The notes below the pieces were generated by a model. It was not told the origin of the DNA. It made no database searches and saw only the letters and a list, made by a program, of their open reading frames with translations. A stretch of 64,000 nt of DNA, taken from contig NZ_LR134173.1 of NCBI RefSeq assembly GCF_900635815.1, forward strand, positions 3,194,001-3,258,000, given 5' to 3'. Origin of the DNA: Legionella cherrii. Its GTDB lineage: Bacteria > Pseudomonadota > Gammaproteobacteria > Legionellales > Legionellaceae. How positions within the stretch are numbered: the first letter of the stretch is position 1; the number at the start of each line of letters is the position of its first letter. Below are positions 54,973 to 64,000 of the stretch, one piece after another. The position numbers and the translations under genes were made by a program.

Positions 54973-56046
54973 ATGCTTAAAAAAAATTTGATATTTTTTC
55001 TTTGTTTCACACTCTTCTTTCCCTTAAAGTTTGCCAACGCGAGTCCAGAAGCAGTTAAACAAAAAATTAATCAAACAGTTACTGTTTTTATGCAGCATCA
55101 CCATGTCCCTGGATTAGCATTAGCAGTACTCAAAGACGGTAAACCATTTCTTATCAAAGGATATGGCTATGCCAATATCGAAACTAAAGATCCGGTTAAC
55201 ACCAAGACCTTATTTGGTATCGGCTCCGTTTCCAAAGTGATCACTGCTTTTGCACTTATGACTTTAGTACAGGAAGGGAAAGTGAATCTAAATCACTCCG
55301 TCTTGGACTATGTACCCAAAGCACCACAGAAATGGCGGAATGTCACTATTCGACAATTGCTGTCGCACTCTAGCGGTATTCCCCAGCATCGTGGCCCCCA
55401 TCTCCCATGGATTAAAGTTTGGAACAACCTGGCTAAAAAGCCCATGCAGTTTCAACCGGGATCGGCAATTACTTATAATAATTTTGCCTTTGCTGTATTA
55501 GGGCGAGTCATTGAAAATGTAAGCCATCAAACGTTAATCAATTACTTTTCCAATACCCTTTTTAACCCTTTGGGAATGAACGACACAGGCTTGCCTAATG
55601 CACTCTTTCCTGCAAATTTAGCAACCGGATATCGATCAGGAGCTGGCAAAATGATTCCCAGCCCGAATCAAAAACCATGGCAACAAATGGGAGGTTCAGG
55701 TGGGATCGTGTCGAACATCAGTGATATGGCAAAATGGGACAATGCGATGTCTGCAGGAAAAATATTAACCCCAGCGGCGTACCAGCAAATGTGGACACCC
55801 ATTTTTTTGAACGATGGTCAACCTGCAGGTCATAAAAATTGGGCTTGGTCTTTAGGATGGCAAATTGCCTCAATTGATGGCAAACGGATTGCATTTAAAA
55901 ATGGGGCGATAAGAGGATATAGTAGTTGGATAGAGCGTCATCTTGATGATAAGGTAAGTATTATCATTCTCACCAATACCAATCATGTCCCTTTGAGACG
56001 TCTTGCTAAGCGCATTTTCATTCAGGTGATGAATGGTTCAAAATAG
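54973..56046 (+). CDS. Secreted serine hydrolase of the class C beta-lactamase/PBP-like family
   Basis: The 357-aa precursor (ATG 54973; an in-frame TTG at 54967 is also possible) has a signal peptide ending NA and a full beta-lactamase-type fold: GSVSKVITAF (nucleophile SxxK), YNNFAFAVLG (YxN motif), PWQQMGGSGGIVS and the C-terminal FKNGAIRGYSS in place of KTG. These proteins include esterases, D-aminopeptidases and amidases acting in the periplasm or outside the cell; true beta-lactamase activity is not implied. It is monocistronic. Confidence 0.88.
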   Translation: MLKKNLIFFLCFTLFFPLKFANASPEAVKQKINQTVTVFMQHHHVPGLALAVLKDGKPFLIKGYGYANIETKDPVNTKTLFGIGSVSKVITAFALMTLVQEGKVNLNHSVLDYVPKAPQKWRNVTIRQLLSHSSGIPQHRGPHLPWIKVWNNLAKKPMQFQPGSAITYNNFAFAVLGRVIENVSHQTLINYFSNTLFNPLGMNDTGLPNALFPANLATGYRSGAGKMIPSPNQKPWQQMGGSGGIVSNISDMAKWDNAMSAGKILTPAAYQQMWTPIFLNDGQPAGHKNWAWSLGWQIASIDGKRIAFKNGAIRGYSSWIERHLDDKVSIIILTNTNHVPLRRLAKRIFIQVMNGSK

Positions 56047-56086
56047 GGTCTACCTACATCCTTGATGTCAAGGAGCGCGAGAGCAA

Positions 56087-56902
56087 CTAAAAAGTTTTGC
56101 CTCCAAATCCATAGTGCCGATTAGGTGTTTTGATATCATTCATTTTTTTCAATTCAGTCAGTTGTTGTATTGCCTGAGTTCTTTGTAAACTGTAATCAAT
56201 CGTCGTATAACGTAGATGATGTGCTGCCCCTACTTTCAATATTTGTGCGTCACAAAAATTTAAATTCTGCATAATATCACCATGAAGCGTGATTTTTTTA
56301 TCTACAGAGGCACTACTCAATTGCTCTTCTGCCATTTTTCTGGTGCATTTAATGGCGCAGATAATCGAGCTGGGCAACACTTGAAAAGCGATTGCTTCAT
56401 AGGCATGAAGTGGCCAACCCGCACTCAGCGTCATTGAGGACTTAAAAAAATCATTAATATTTCTTGTTTGCACCGTTTGCAGTTCATTTAAATCAACCAC
56501 AATTTCTTTATTGTCAGTTGGAGTATCTTGCGTTCGTGATAAATGCACTTCTCCATCCCCCGATCCAACATATTCTATTTGGGTAAAATCTGGAAGCGCA
56601 ATAGCATAGATATAAGTCTCTTCATTATCGAGCGGAAAAATAGCTGCGCTTTCAATTTTGGTGCTCATGCAAATGCATACCGCAGGATCTGCATCAACCG
56701 CTTTATCATCAATTCCTCGATCATTAATGTATCCTCGAGACTTAATTGCCTCTTTCCACCAATCCTTACCATAAGCTTTGATTCTTGGAACGAAGCCTTC
56801 TTTAAAAATGAGCTCAGGTGGTCTGCTGTCTGAACGAAAGTAAATTCGTCCCTGCACCGCAGAAGGTGCGCTTTTCTTATGCAATAGCTCAGTAAATAAC
56901 AT
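56087..56902 (-). CDS. Pertussis-toxin-S1-like ADP-ribosyltransferase (effector-like)
   Basis: The 271-aa protein begins, after 18 residues, with YFRSDSRPPELIFKEGFVPR, which closely follows the R-S-E ADP-ribosyltransferase opening of pertussis toxin S1 and the pierisin/scabin group (Y-R-x-D-x-R-P-P-x-x-x-F-x-x-G-F). Arg23 is the NAD-binding Arg. The S-T of the second motif is ICMSTKIESAAIF (Ser80-Thr81), and Glu118 in GDGEVHLSR is the candidate catalytic Glu. No signal peptide is present, unlike secreted toxins, so if exported it would go by Dot/Icm. The C-terminal half is unrecognised. Expected activity: ADP-ribosylation of a host protein or nucleic acid. It is divergent from the TPR-like gene. 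Confidence 0.78.
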   Translation of the reverse strand: MLFTELLHKKSAPSAVQGRIYFRSDSRPPELIFKEGFVPRIKAYGKDWWKEAIKSRGYINDRGIDDKAVDADPAVCICMSTKIESAAIFPLDNEETYIYAIALPDFTQIEYVGSGDGEVHLSRTQDTPTDNKEIVVDLNELQTVQTRNINDFFKSSMTLSAGWPLHAYEAIAFQVLPSSIICAIKCTRKMAEEQLSSASVDKKITLHGDIMQNLNFCDAQILKVGAAHHLRYTTIDYSLQRTQAIQQLTELKKMNDIKTPNRHYGFGGKTF

Positions 56903-57055
56903 GATGATCTCTTTGCTAAAATAATTACTTTATCTTTTCATGATTTCAAAATATGTAATGTATTGCTACCCCTATATTGATAGCTGCAATATATATTTAC
57001 TTATTGAATAAAAAAATCCCTTAGCTACAATAGTCTTTTTTTTCAGGCAATCATC

Positions 57056-58777
57056 ATGGGATTTTATTTTAATACCTTTAGACAACAACAAGGCGATGCA
57101 GCTTACAACGAACAAAAATATGAAGAGGCATATAAGCATTATTCAGAAGCATTAAAAACTTTGCAATTTCATGCTGCTTCTAATGGTTCTCGACATAACG
57201 ATTTTTATGATGCTTTAGTTTATGTACTTTCGGAAATAGTGCATACCAAACTGATGCTCATCCGTCGTGAGGCAGATAATTTGAACTTCGATGCTGTGGC
57301 TCATTATTGGGATGATATTCCCAGTATGGTGCATGAAATGGAATTGGTTTATAAAGAACATGTTATAGGACTATCTCAGTCCAATAGTAATAAAGATCAA
57401 GTAGTCAGGCGCGTTAATAAATTGCTTGCAACAGTTTGCGAGGAAGTAAGTGATGCGTTAGTCGATCAACTCGATGAAAAGGAGCAAACGACGCTTATTG
57501 AATCCCAAGATGCACTATCAAAAGCGGTTCAGTGGATGAATAGAGCGATTGATTTTCAGATAAAAATAGAAGGACATCCTTACCTACCCAGTAGTCTAGG
57601 CTATTTAAACTTACTTGAACGTCAATATAAAGAAACCGGAAATAGGGATAGCCTTCAAATGATGTCCGAATATATTGATAAGCAGAAACTCTTGGAGTTG
57701 ACCATTGAATCAGCCCTGGAGAAACTCGAGCTACTTAGTTACGTTGTAAGAATAGCTCTTGTTAATGGCCAGAATGTCGATGCCCTGACCCACGAGTGTC
57801 AAACCCTTTATACCAAACTCGATGAGGAAGAAAAAGAAAATGACATTTTGGATGACTTGCGTGCTTTAATTCAATTAATCCCTCAAGAGGAAGAGGAAAA
57901 CGAATATGATGATCAATTGAATGCCTCGGAGAATGAAGAGACAAGCATGGATCAATCACTGGTTGATTTAAGCATAGATGGATTTAACACGGGAGATTCT
58001 TTTACAGACCTCGCAAGTGATATGCTTGTTGACTCTCAGCCTCATCAGAATCAGGATACCCCTCCTTCTTTATTAACGAACCTGGGACCTTTATATCCAT
58101 TCATGATGCAAAATGATTCAACAAGCCGGGTCAGAGTGACTCAACCCTATGGTCTCGTCGTACAACAGGGATTTTTTGCTCCCTCTTCATATCCCTCTCA
58201 ACAATTAGGGGATGAAATGCCTTATAGTCGCGCCCTGCAATTGGCATTAAAAAAAATAGTCACTCACTCGAACCAGCCGAGATTTTTAGCGAACATAGTG
58301 TCTCTTATAGCAGATTTCTTTTGTAGATTTAGGGCTGATGGAATTCAAAAACAAAATGCGATTGTATTAGCTTTCGATCTCTATCAACACGTAATTAAAA
58401 TAGATCCTGAGCATCATAGGGCTATTGAAAAATTAAAGGAGTTATCCTCCAACCACCAACCGTTGATTGGTTCATATCAGCACTTCAGTAAACCTCCAAG
58501 CCCTATACCAACATCGATCCAATTATCAGGAGCAAAAAATCGTTTTTATCAGGCAATAGAAGAATTAACCATTCAATTAGAATGTCTTTTAATGGATGAT
58601 AAAGATAAAATTCAAGAAGCGATAAACAACATAATCGACTTTATCGGAGAAAAATTAACCAGTGGAGCAATAACCAGACTTCCAAGTCCGGAAATAAAAG
58701 AGCTTCTTATACAAACTTATTGGGAGGAGCTTCAAGAATCAATACCTAATTCTATGAATATGAAAAGGATTCGCTAA
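57056..58777 (+). CDS. TPR-containing protein (573 aa), effector-like
   Basis: The protein opens with a TPR-type helix pair (GDAAYNEQKYEEAYKHYSEALKTL) and shows another near residue 435 (IVLAFDLYQHVIKIDPEHHRAIEKLKEL). Between them are helical regions, then an acidic linker (EEEENEYDDQLNASENEETS, residues about 280-300) and a Pro/Gln-rich stretch. No signal peptide or enzymatic motif. It is divergent from the ADP-ribosyltransferase gene. TPR proteins mediate protein-protein contacts; host or bacterial partner unknown. Confidence 0.78.
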   Translation: MGFYFNTFRQQQGDAAYNEQKYEEAYKHYSEALKTLQFHAASNGSRHNDFYDALVYVLSEIVHTKLMLIRREADNLNFDAVAHYWDDIPSMVHEMELVYKEHVIGLSQSNSNKDQVVRRVNKLLATVCEEVSDALVDQLDEKEQTTLIESQDALSKAVQWMNRAIDFQIKIEGHPYLPSSLGYLNLLERQYKETGNRDSLQMMSEYIDKQKLLELTIESALEKLELLSYVVRIALVNGQNVDALTHECQTLYTKLDEEEKENDILDDLRALIQLIPQEEEENEYDDQLNASENEETSMDQSLVDLSIDGFNTGDSFTDLASDMLVDSQPHQNQDTPPSLLTNLGPLYPFMMQNDSTSRVRVTQPYGLVVQQGFFAPSSYPSQQLGDEMPYSRALQLALKKIVTHSNQPRFLANIVSLIADFFCRFRADGIQKQNAIVLAFDLYQHVIKIDPEHHRAIEKLKELSSNHQPLIGSYQHFSKPPSPIPTSIQLSGAKNRFYQAIEELTIQLECLLMDDKDKIQEAINNIIDFIGEKLTSGAITRLPSPEIKELLIQTYWEELQESIPNSMNMKRIR

Positions 58778-58815
58778 TTATTAAAACCTTATGCTCAAAA
58801 CTGGAAAACATAGAA

Positions 58816-60858
58816 TCATTTATTATGGCTGTAAGCGATTACTCTATCTTTGCCTGCCAGTTTTGCAGCATAAAGTGCAAGATCCGCAGCCTTTATTATT
58901 TCATCAATAGAAGCACCATGTTTTAGTGCTTCTGCAACACCGATTGAAATAGTAATGTGATTCAACGGATTGCCTTTAAAGTAAATTGATATATTTTTTA
59001 TCTTTTCACGAAGCTCTTCCATTTTACTCACAGCATTGTTTAAGGTAGTGTTCAACAAGACGATAACAAACTCTTCTCCACCGAAACGTACAGAAATGTC
59101 CGTTTCACGGAGACTGTCTTTTAACAACTTTCCTATGGCTTTGAGTATCTCATCGCCCGCTAAATGACTGTAAGTATCATTAAATTTCTTGAAATTATCG
59201 ATATCCAACATCGCAACGCATAATGTCTTTTTTTCCCGAGCAATTCGAATTAATTCCCGTGACAAAATGTCATTTAAATAACGTCGATTGTATAAATTGG
59301 TTAATGGATCATGTAATGACAACTCGCTCAATGATACGCGCAGGTTAATATTAGCAATGGCAAGCTTGACAATATTTCCAAAGGAATTGGCCATGTCTTG
59401 TTGATGGCGTGTTAACTTTCTGTCTTTTGGTGCGATGAGATGGATAACACCTATCAACTCATTTTGTACCAAAAGCGGTAACGCCATATATCCACCTTGA
59501 GGGGGGGTATTATAATGGGCACAAGGCACTGATTTATTGGGATCATCCACTACATTAGTGGCGGCCTCACGGATTGAAAAGCAATCCATAGGCAAGAATA
59601 TATCAGGTAATAATTGTTCTTTTCCCCACTGAACTACTGTTTCCATTTGCATGATCGTTTTATTGTAAATTGATAACCCCCCACTTAAGTCAGCAAATAA
59701 ATCTTGAGCAATTAAATGGATTCGTGGGTAAGCTTCTTCTGCGGTAATGCAAATTTGTAGTGAGCGGTTCAATTTATTTAATAAACTTTCATCATGTTCT
59801 AGCAGCTTCAATTCATTTAACATTTCCATCGTTTTTTCATTCAACTGTCGCATTTTTTCTTCATTTTGTATGCGATCACTTACATCCTTCATTTGCATAA
59901 TAAAATTGATTGGCTCTCCCTGTTCATCACGGATTAGACTCGAGCTGACCATCCCCCAGATAATACTTCCGTCCTTTCGAATATAACGTTTTTCCATATG
60001 TGAAATACGCAATTTGCCTTGGAGAAGTTTATTCATGGCATCTCGAGTCATCGAGACGTCATCAGGATACGTAATTTCCAGCATATTTTTTTTAAGTAAT
60101 TCTTCATCACTGTAACCCAAGATTTCTTGCAGTGTACGATTGGCATGAATACATTTTCCTTCAGGTGAAACAATGGCCATGCCAATTGGTGCATTTTCAA
60201 TAGTATTGCGGAAGCTCTCTTCACTGCGTCTTAAATCAGATAAAAGATTTGAGCTGTATATTTCCAGGTAAATTGATTTCGTTAAAAATTGATTTACTTG
60301 TGTCGTGGCATAGAGCACTGTAACCACAAAAAGCAATACCGCCATCAGTAAAATCAATGATAGTGAGGGAGCAATAGATACCGATAAAAACATCAAGAAC
60401 AACGAAATGGGTATCATAAAAGCGATGTAGGCGCTGTGAATAGTCAACAATTTAGGCGCAGGTGCTGAAAGAAGACCAACGAGATAAACAAAAATTGCCA
60501 TGCGATGCATCGGATCATCGATATAGAGGAACAGCGATCCTCCTAAAGCCCATAAAATACCCGATTGGAAATTATTCGCTATAAAATATTTTTTCCAAAA
60601 AGATGGGTGAAATAACCCATCCTGCTTTTTTCGACGATAATAATGAAATAAAAATAAACTTCTCAGTAGATGATTGAATATGAACATCAACAAGACCCAT
60701 ATAACAATTGGAAGCTTATTATTAACCTGAGGCCAAACAAGAGCGGCAAAAATTATAGTTGCAAAAAAATCAGCAATAATTAAAACATAAAATTTTTTAT
60801 ATGCTTCGGTTATAAGCTTATTTTCTATTTGCTCGCTCGTAATGCCCGGGAAATCCAT
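58816..60858 (-). CDS. Membrane PAS-GAF-GGDEF diguanylate cyclase
   Basis: The 680-aa protein has about six transmembrane helices (residues 20-200), a PAS domain (FRNTIENAPIGMAIVSPEGK) with PAC-type end (RDEQGEPINFIMQMKDVSD), a GAF-like domain (residues about 350-500) and a C-terminal GGDEF domain. The active site is intact (RFGGEEF) and the inhibitory I-site RETD sits five residues before it, so it should make cyclic-di-GMP with product inhibition. No EAL domain follows. The ATG has an AAGG ribosome site. c-di-GMP controls motility, biofilm and virulence in Legionella; the stimulus is unknown. Confidence 0.93.
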   Translation of the reverse strand: MDFPGITSEQIENKLITEAYKKFYVLIIADFFATIIFAALVWPQVNNKLPIVIWVLLMFIFNHLLRSLFLFHYYRRKKQDGLFHPSFWKKYFIANNFQSGILWALGGSLFLYIDDPMHRMAIFVYLVGLLSAPAPKLLTIHSAYIAFMIPISLFLMFLSVSIAPSLSLILLMAVLLFVVTVLYATTQVNQFLTKSIYLEIYSSNLLSDLRRSEESFRNTIENAPIGMAIVSPEGKCIHANRTLQEILGYSDEELLKKNMLEITYPDDVSMTRDAMNKLLQGKLRISHMEKRYIRKDGSIIWGMVSSSLIRDEQGEPINFIMQMKDVSDRIQNEEKMRQLNEKTMEMLNELKLLEHDESLLNKLNRSLQICITAEEAYPRIHLIAQDLFADLSGGLSIYNKTIMQMETVVQWGKEQLLPDIFLPMDCFSIREAATNVVDDPNKSVPCAHYNTPPQGGYMALPLLVQNELIGVIHLIAPKDRKLTRHQQDMANSFGNIVKLAIANINLRVSLSELSLHDPLTNLYNRRYLNDILSRELIRIAREKKTLCVAMLDIDNFKKFNDTYSHLAGDEILKAIGKLLKDSLRETDISVRFGGEEFVIVLLNTTLNNAVSKMEELREKIKNISIYFKGNPLNHITISIGVAEALKHGASIDEIIKAADLALYAAKLAGKDRVIAYSHNK

Positions 60859-61051
60859 CTCACCCTTAATTATTTATCAATTATTAAGATAATAGTATGT
60901 ATTTACAAAATATCCAAAATTCCCCCCGAGCATTCTTTACAGTTTTGTTATAAAATTGACGATTATGAAATAATGCCTTACCTTAAAGAGGCGTGGTATC
61001 CGTTCTCACACGGGTGCAGCAATCTCTTATCCACTTTACAAGGAGCGTCCA

Positions 61052-62116
61052 ATGTTAATTAAATTGATGCTTGGAGTTCGTCAATTTCAAGATGAATCGT
61101 TTAAACAAATGAAGGATATTTTTCAGCGATTGAGTTTAGGACAAGACCCTGAAATTCTATTTATTACTTGTTCGGATTCACGCCTGTTGCCAAATCTTTT
61201 GACACAAACGAAACCTGGTGATTTATTTTTCATCCGCAATGTAGGGAATATTATTCCACCCGCTCATGTTCCTTCAAGCGAAGCAGCAGCGCTGATGTTT
61301 GCCCTAAGTGAACTTCATAGCATCAAAGACATCATTATTTGTGGCCACTCACATTGTGGCGCGATGAAAGGACTTTTATCTCCTAATCCAGAGGCATATC
61401 ATCCTGCAGTGGCCTCATGGCTTAATCATTCACATTCTGTCTTGAAAAGAATCAATGACTCGAAAGAATCCTATAACGATAATTTCGCTTTAAAAGTACG
61501 ACAAGCCACTATGCTTAATGTTTTGGCTCAGATGGACCATTTAAAATCATATCCAATCATTGCTGAAAAACTGAGTCGTAAAGAACTCACAATTCATGGC
61601 TGGTTCTATGAGTTTGAGACTGGTGAAGTACTGGTTTACGAACCACAATATAATGAATTCTTGCCACTGGAAAAAGCCTTAACTTTGGCTGTCTCGGCGC
61701 GAAGGGATAAAATTATTGAGCAGGTAGTAATGAGCCATCTGGAGCCTTTAACCAAACCTCAGACAGCTGAACAATATAAGAAGTTAATGCACCTCTTTTT
61801 ACTCCTTGAGAACGATTTAAAACCTATCTGGCAAGCAATAAAAAAAGAACTTACCCCAAAATTATGGGAAGAATTAGGAGGATTATATTCCAGTATTGAG
61901 GATCCACGATTCAACGATATGCTAGAACAAGGTTGTCAATTTAAGTTACCTCATCTAAAAGATTTTCAAAAAAATGTAATAGAGTCCGCAGGCTATCAGC
62001 ACTATATGAGACAGATGATGCGCCATTCATTCTTTATGCAATCAACTCCTTTGATACAATCAATTCCAAAAGAAATTTCAGAATCAATTTGTAATTCGTT
62101 TACCTTCAATCATTAA
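61052..62116 (+). CDS. Beta-class carbonic anhydrase with long C-terminal extension
   Basis: Residues 1-205 form a beta-carbonic anhydrase: zinc ligands Cys and Asp in TCSDSRLLP, then His and Cys in CGHSHCGAMKG, with FFIRNVGNIIPP and the terminal HGWFYEFETGEVLVYEP. These enzymes interconvert CO2 and bicarbonate. The ATG at 61052 follows AGGAG by seven bases. Residues about 210-354 are an extra, helical domain with no recognised family; ordinary beta-CAs end near residue 215. The gene is separate from the divergently placed cyclase gene. Confidence 0.9.
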   Translation: MLIKLMLGVRQFQDESFKQMKDIFQRLSLGQDPEILFITCSDSRLLPNLLTQTKPGDLFFIRNVGNIIPPAHVPSSEAAALMFALSELHSIKDIIICGHSHCGAMKGLLSPNPEAYHPAVASWLNHSHSVLKRINDSKESYNDNFALKVRQATMLNVLAQMDHLKSYPIIAEKLSRKELTIHGWFYEFETGEVLVYEPQYNEFLPLEKALTLAVSARRDKIIEQVVMSHLEPLTKPQTAEQYKKLMHLFLLLENDLKPIWQAIKKELTPKLWEELGGLYSSIEDPRFNDMLEQGCQFKLPHLKDFQKNVIESAGYQHYMRQMMRHSFFMQSTPLIQSIPKEISESICNSFTFNH

Positions 62117-62278
62117 ACATTCAGGCCAGAATAACCTGGTCTTTATTGCTGATAGAATTTTTACAGAGTCATCATCCAAATTCTTAATGCCTGTTTCTTA
62201 AATGGAACCTATCCATTCATTTTACAAAATAAATTTTTTAGGCTACATAATATTAAAGGGAATTTAAATAGAAAACTT

Positions 62279-63691
62279 ATGAAAAAATGGACTGGTTTCT
62301 TTGTATTACTGGTAGTACTTATTCTGGTGGCTTATTATGCCATTGGTCTCACAATTAAAAGTACTTTAAATAAAAATATAAATTCGATACCTAAATCTTC
62401 CGCATTTAATGTCCGTCTTCACGACTACCACAACGGCTGGTTTTCATCTCATGCGATTATATCAATCAAGATGCATATTCCTGCGCAAACTACAGCGGAT
62501 AAAAATGGGGTCGCCAAAACAGAACCACCCGTTGATTTTGATATAGATATACCCATTCTCATCAAGCATGGACCTTTTATAGTTACAAACTATGGCCTAC
62601 GTTTTGGAATAGGAGTCATTACAACTCAACCTGAAACGCATTATGAAGCATTTATTAATTACCTTAATAGAACCATATTCAGGTACACGCTGCCCTCTTT
62701 AGCCATAGAAGGCAAAATTGGTCAAAATGAAGGAGATTTTCAACTCTCTTGGGAGGGATTAACTTCCTTACTTAGCGTTTCTTCTAATCTTGACCGTATT
62801 GAGGGTAATTTAGAATTATTAGGATTAAGTGGATCCGCCAATAACCCTGCGAACACACAGAGTAATGTGATCTTTAAAGTCGGTGGAATGACCTATGATT
62901 TTAAATTAAAACGTTACCATGACTGGTTGTGGTTAGGCCATTCGCGCTTTGATATTCCTACTATAGCAATCAATCTAGCTGGCACCCCGTTATTTGAACT
63001 CACCAGCCTTAACTTTCTAGCGCGCTCCGATGTGAGTCATGAAGCATTGGACATTGATTTTAAACTGTCATTACAAAAATTATTTGCTAATAATCAAAAC
63101 TACGGACCAGGAATGATACATTTAAGTATTAGAAATCTGGATCCCATTGTTGCGGCAAAAATCAATCAACAAGAATTCAACATGATGCAAAATAATAGTG
63201 ATCCCAATATGATCTCACTTGCATTCGTGAATGAATTACCTCAGCTCCTTGCTAAAGGAGCCGTCATAGAACTTTCTGAAATGACTTTAAATTTACCGGA
63301 AGGGAAAATTGCAGGAAATTTTAAAATAACTCTGCCAAAAAATGAGAACAATGATTTATCTCAGATCATGCAAAAACTACAAGGTGAAGGCTCCTTTAAA
63401 GCCCCGATGGCGACGGTAAAAACACTTCTGATCGCTTCACTTAAAAACGAATCGTCACCCAATGATACTCAAGCCAATCCAGTGACTTCGCCAGCATCCA
63501 CAACGAGCCCGACACAAATTTTAACAAATCCGGATAACGATGCGGATAAAAAAGCAGATAAAATATTGCAGGACTTAGTGAGTCAAGGTTTTTTAAAGAT
63601 TGAAGGTGCTGATTATGTCTTCACGTTTAAATTAGAAAACCAAAAAATTTTCGTCAATGGCAAGGTTTTTAACCCTGATCTGCTTAAATAA
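62279..63691 (+). CDS. DUF945 (YdgA-like) inner-membrane-anchored protein
   Basis: The 470-aa protein has one N-terminal membrane anchor (FFVLLVVLILVAYYAIGL) and a long periplasmic beta-rich region. The early HDYHNGWFSSHA segment and the repeated Leu/Ile-rich strands match the DUF945/YdgA family, whose members are inner-membrane, AsmA-like periplasmic proteins of uncertain role. A Pro/Thr/Ser linker near residues 390-415 (NPVTSPASTTSPTQ) precedes the last strands. Followed by a strong bidirectional terminator. Confidence 0.88.
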   Translation: MKKWTGFFVLLVVLILVAYYAIGLTIKSTLNKNINSIPKSSAFNVRLHDYHNGWFSSHAIISIKMHIPAQTTADKNGVAKTEPPVDFDIDIPILIKHGPFIVTNYGLRFGIGVITTQPETHYEAFINYLNRTIFRYTLPSLAIEGKIGQNEGDFQLSWEGLTSLLSVSSNLDRIEGNLELLGLSGSANNPANTQSNVIFKVGGMTYDFKLKRYHDWLWLGHSRFDIPTIAINLAGTPLFELTSLNFLARSDVSHEALDIDFKLSLQKLFANNQNYGPGMIHLSIRNLDPIVAAKINQQEFNMMQNNSDPNMISLAFVNELPQLLAKGAVIELSEMTLNLPEGKIAGNFKITLPKNENNDLSQIMQKLQGEGSFKAPMATVKTLLIASLKNESSPNDTQANPVTSPASTTSPTQILTNPDNDADKKADKILQDLVSQGFLKIEGADYVFTFKLENQKIFVNGKVFNPDLLK

Positions 63692-63737
63692 TTTAATTTC
63701 CTTTATCAAACTGTGAAATCATTTGAACAATATAAAA

Positions 63738-63766
63738 AAGCCCATATCTCGTATTGATATGGGCTT
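63738..63766. terminator. Bidirectional intrinsic terminator
   Basis: AAGCCCATATC (63738-63748) and GATATGGGCTT (63756-63766) form a perfect 11-bp stem around a 7-base loop. On the minus strand it is followed by six T; on the plus strand by GGAATTTTTT. It separates the DUF945 gene from the convergent gene that enters from the right edge. Confidence 0.9.
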
Positions 63767-63774
63767 GGAATTTT

Positions 63775-64000
63775 TTACATCGATAACGAAAGACTAGTAT
63801 CTGTAGCTCCTTTATGATAATGGCGCTCCCGCTCCATAAACTTGTCAACAAGCTCGGTCAAAAAACCAATTTTCTCCGACATAGGAAGATCTGTTGACAT
63901 AACTCCTTGAGTAATACCCTGAAATATTTGACTGAGAGGAGATGCTTTATATTCCTGTTCTGATTTTTTCTTCCTTGCCAGAGATTCATTATAAACAGCA
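63775..64000 (-). CDS. C-terminal part of an unidentified gene (5' end beyond window)
   Basis: An open frame of 75 codons enters from the right edge and stops at 63775-63777, just before the terminator. It reads ...SPLSQIFQGITQGVMSTDL and ...KIGFLTELVDKFMERE, ending SLSLSM. The composition is that of a real soluble helical protein. The visible part is too short for a family call. Confidence 0.7.
   Translation of the reverse strand, partial: AVYNESLARKKKSEQEYKASPLSQIFQGITQGVMSTDLPMSEKIGFLTELVDKFMERERHYHKGATDTSLSLSM

Noticed and set aside
1..64000. tRNA genes, rRNA, CRISPR arrays, integrases or intact insertion sequences
   Set aside because: Looked for on both strands; none could be supported from the sequence.

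Overview
The window is chromosomal DNA from a Legionella species. The best evidence is a divergent ankX-lem3 pair, the phosphocholine transferase and its antagonist otherwise known from Legionella, lying among many other genes with eukaryotic-type domains: Fic-ankyrin, LRR, F-box, RhoGAP, tubulin-tyrosine-ligase-like, mitochondrial-carrier and pertussis-toxin-like ADP-ribosyltransferase. The DNA is AT-rich, as expected for the genus. A monofunctional heme catalase, rather than a KatG-type enzyme, and the mix of effectors would fit a non-pneumophila species, but I cannot name one. No rRNA, tRNA, CRISPR array or intact insertion sequence was seen.

Layout. 1-3961 (minus) is the truncated 5' part of a giant effector-like gene with a Cys-His-Asp hydrolase signature. 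5.0-8.1 kb holds the RNA helicase dbpA and the catalase. 8.4-14.3 kb is a lipid-modification block: FAD oxidoreductase, DUF1365, Cfa-like methyltransferase, DUF2878 and DUF1295 in one tightly overlapping plus-strand operon, met head-on by DUF2177 and a delta-9-type desaturase. 14.7-17.1 kb encodes a cyanide-insensitive-type cytochrome bd oxidase. 17.2-18.9 kb holds decayed gene fragments around a polytopic membrane protein. 19-27 kb has an L,D-transpeptidase, an 873-aa effector-like protein, a TTL/ATP-grasp protein, MltA and a frameshifted LRR gene, followed by a cluster of DnaA-box-like sites.

28.2-32.5 kb and 46.7-49.7 kb carry two versions of one cassette: an outer-membrane beta-barrel next to a secreted passenger that begins with the same Cys-containing N-terminal module. 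One passenger is an NHL/beta-propeller protein broken at a G-run; the other is a beta-helix with chlamydial-Pmp-like FxxN/GGA repeats. A third secreted protein with a related N-terminal region, a GH17-like glucanase, lies at 51.7-54.0 kb. Beside the first cassette is a flagellar-hook (FlgE)-like protein that has a Sec signal peptide and lacks the rod-binding helices.

32.7-41.8 kb mixes housekeeping genes (DUF457, trmL, arginine-type binding protein plus argF, RF-like rescue factor) with an F-box membrane protein, a RhoGAP protein and a secreted protein preceded by three tandem PmrA-like half-sites. 41.8-46.6 kb is ankX-lem3. 49.9-64 kb carries an NTF2-like protein, a candidate sRNA with promoter and terminator, a LncP-like carrier, a serine hydrolase, the PT-S1-like ADP-ribosyltransferase, a TPR protein, a diguanylate cyclase, an extended beta-carbonic anhydrase and a DUF945 protein.

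Taken together, this is mainly an accessory region rich in host-directed and surface proteins set among core metabolic genes. Functional calls rest on motif reading by eye; no database search was run.
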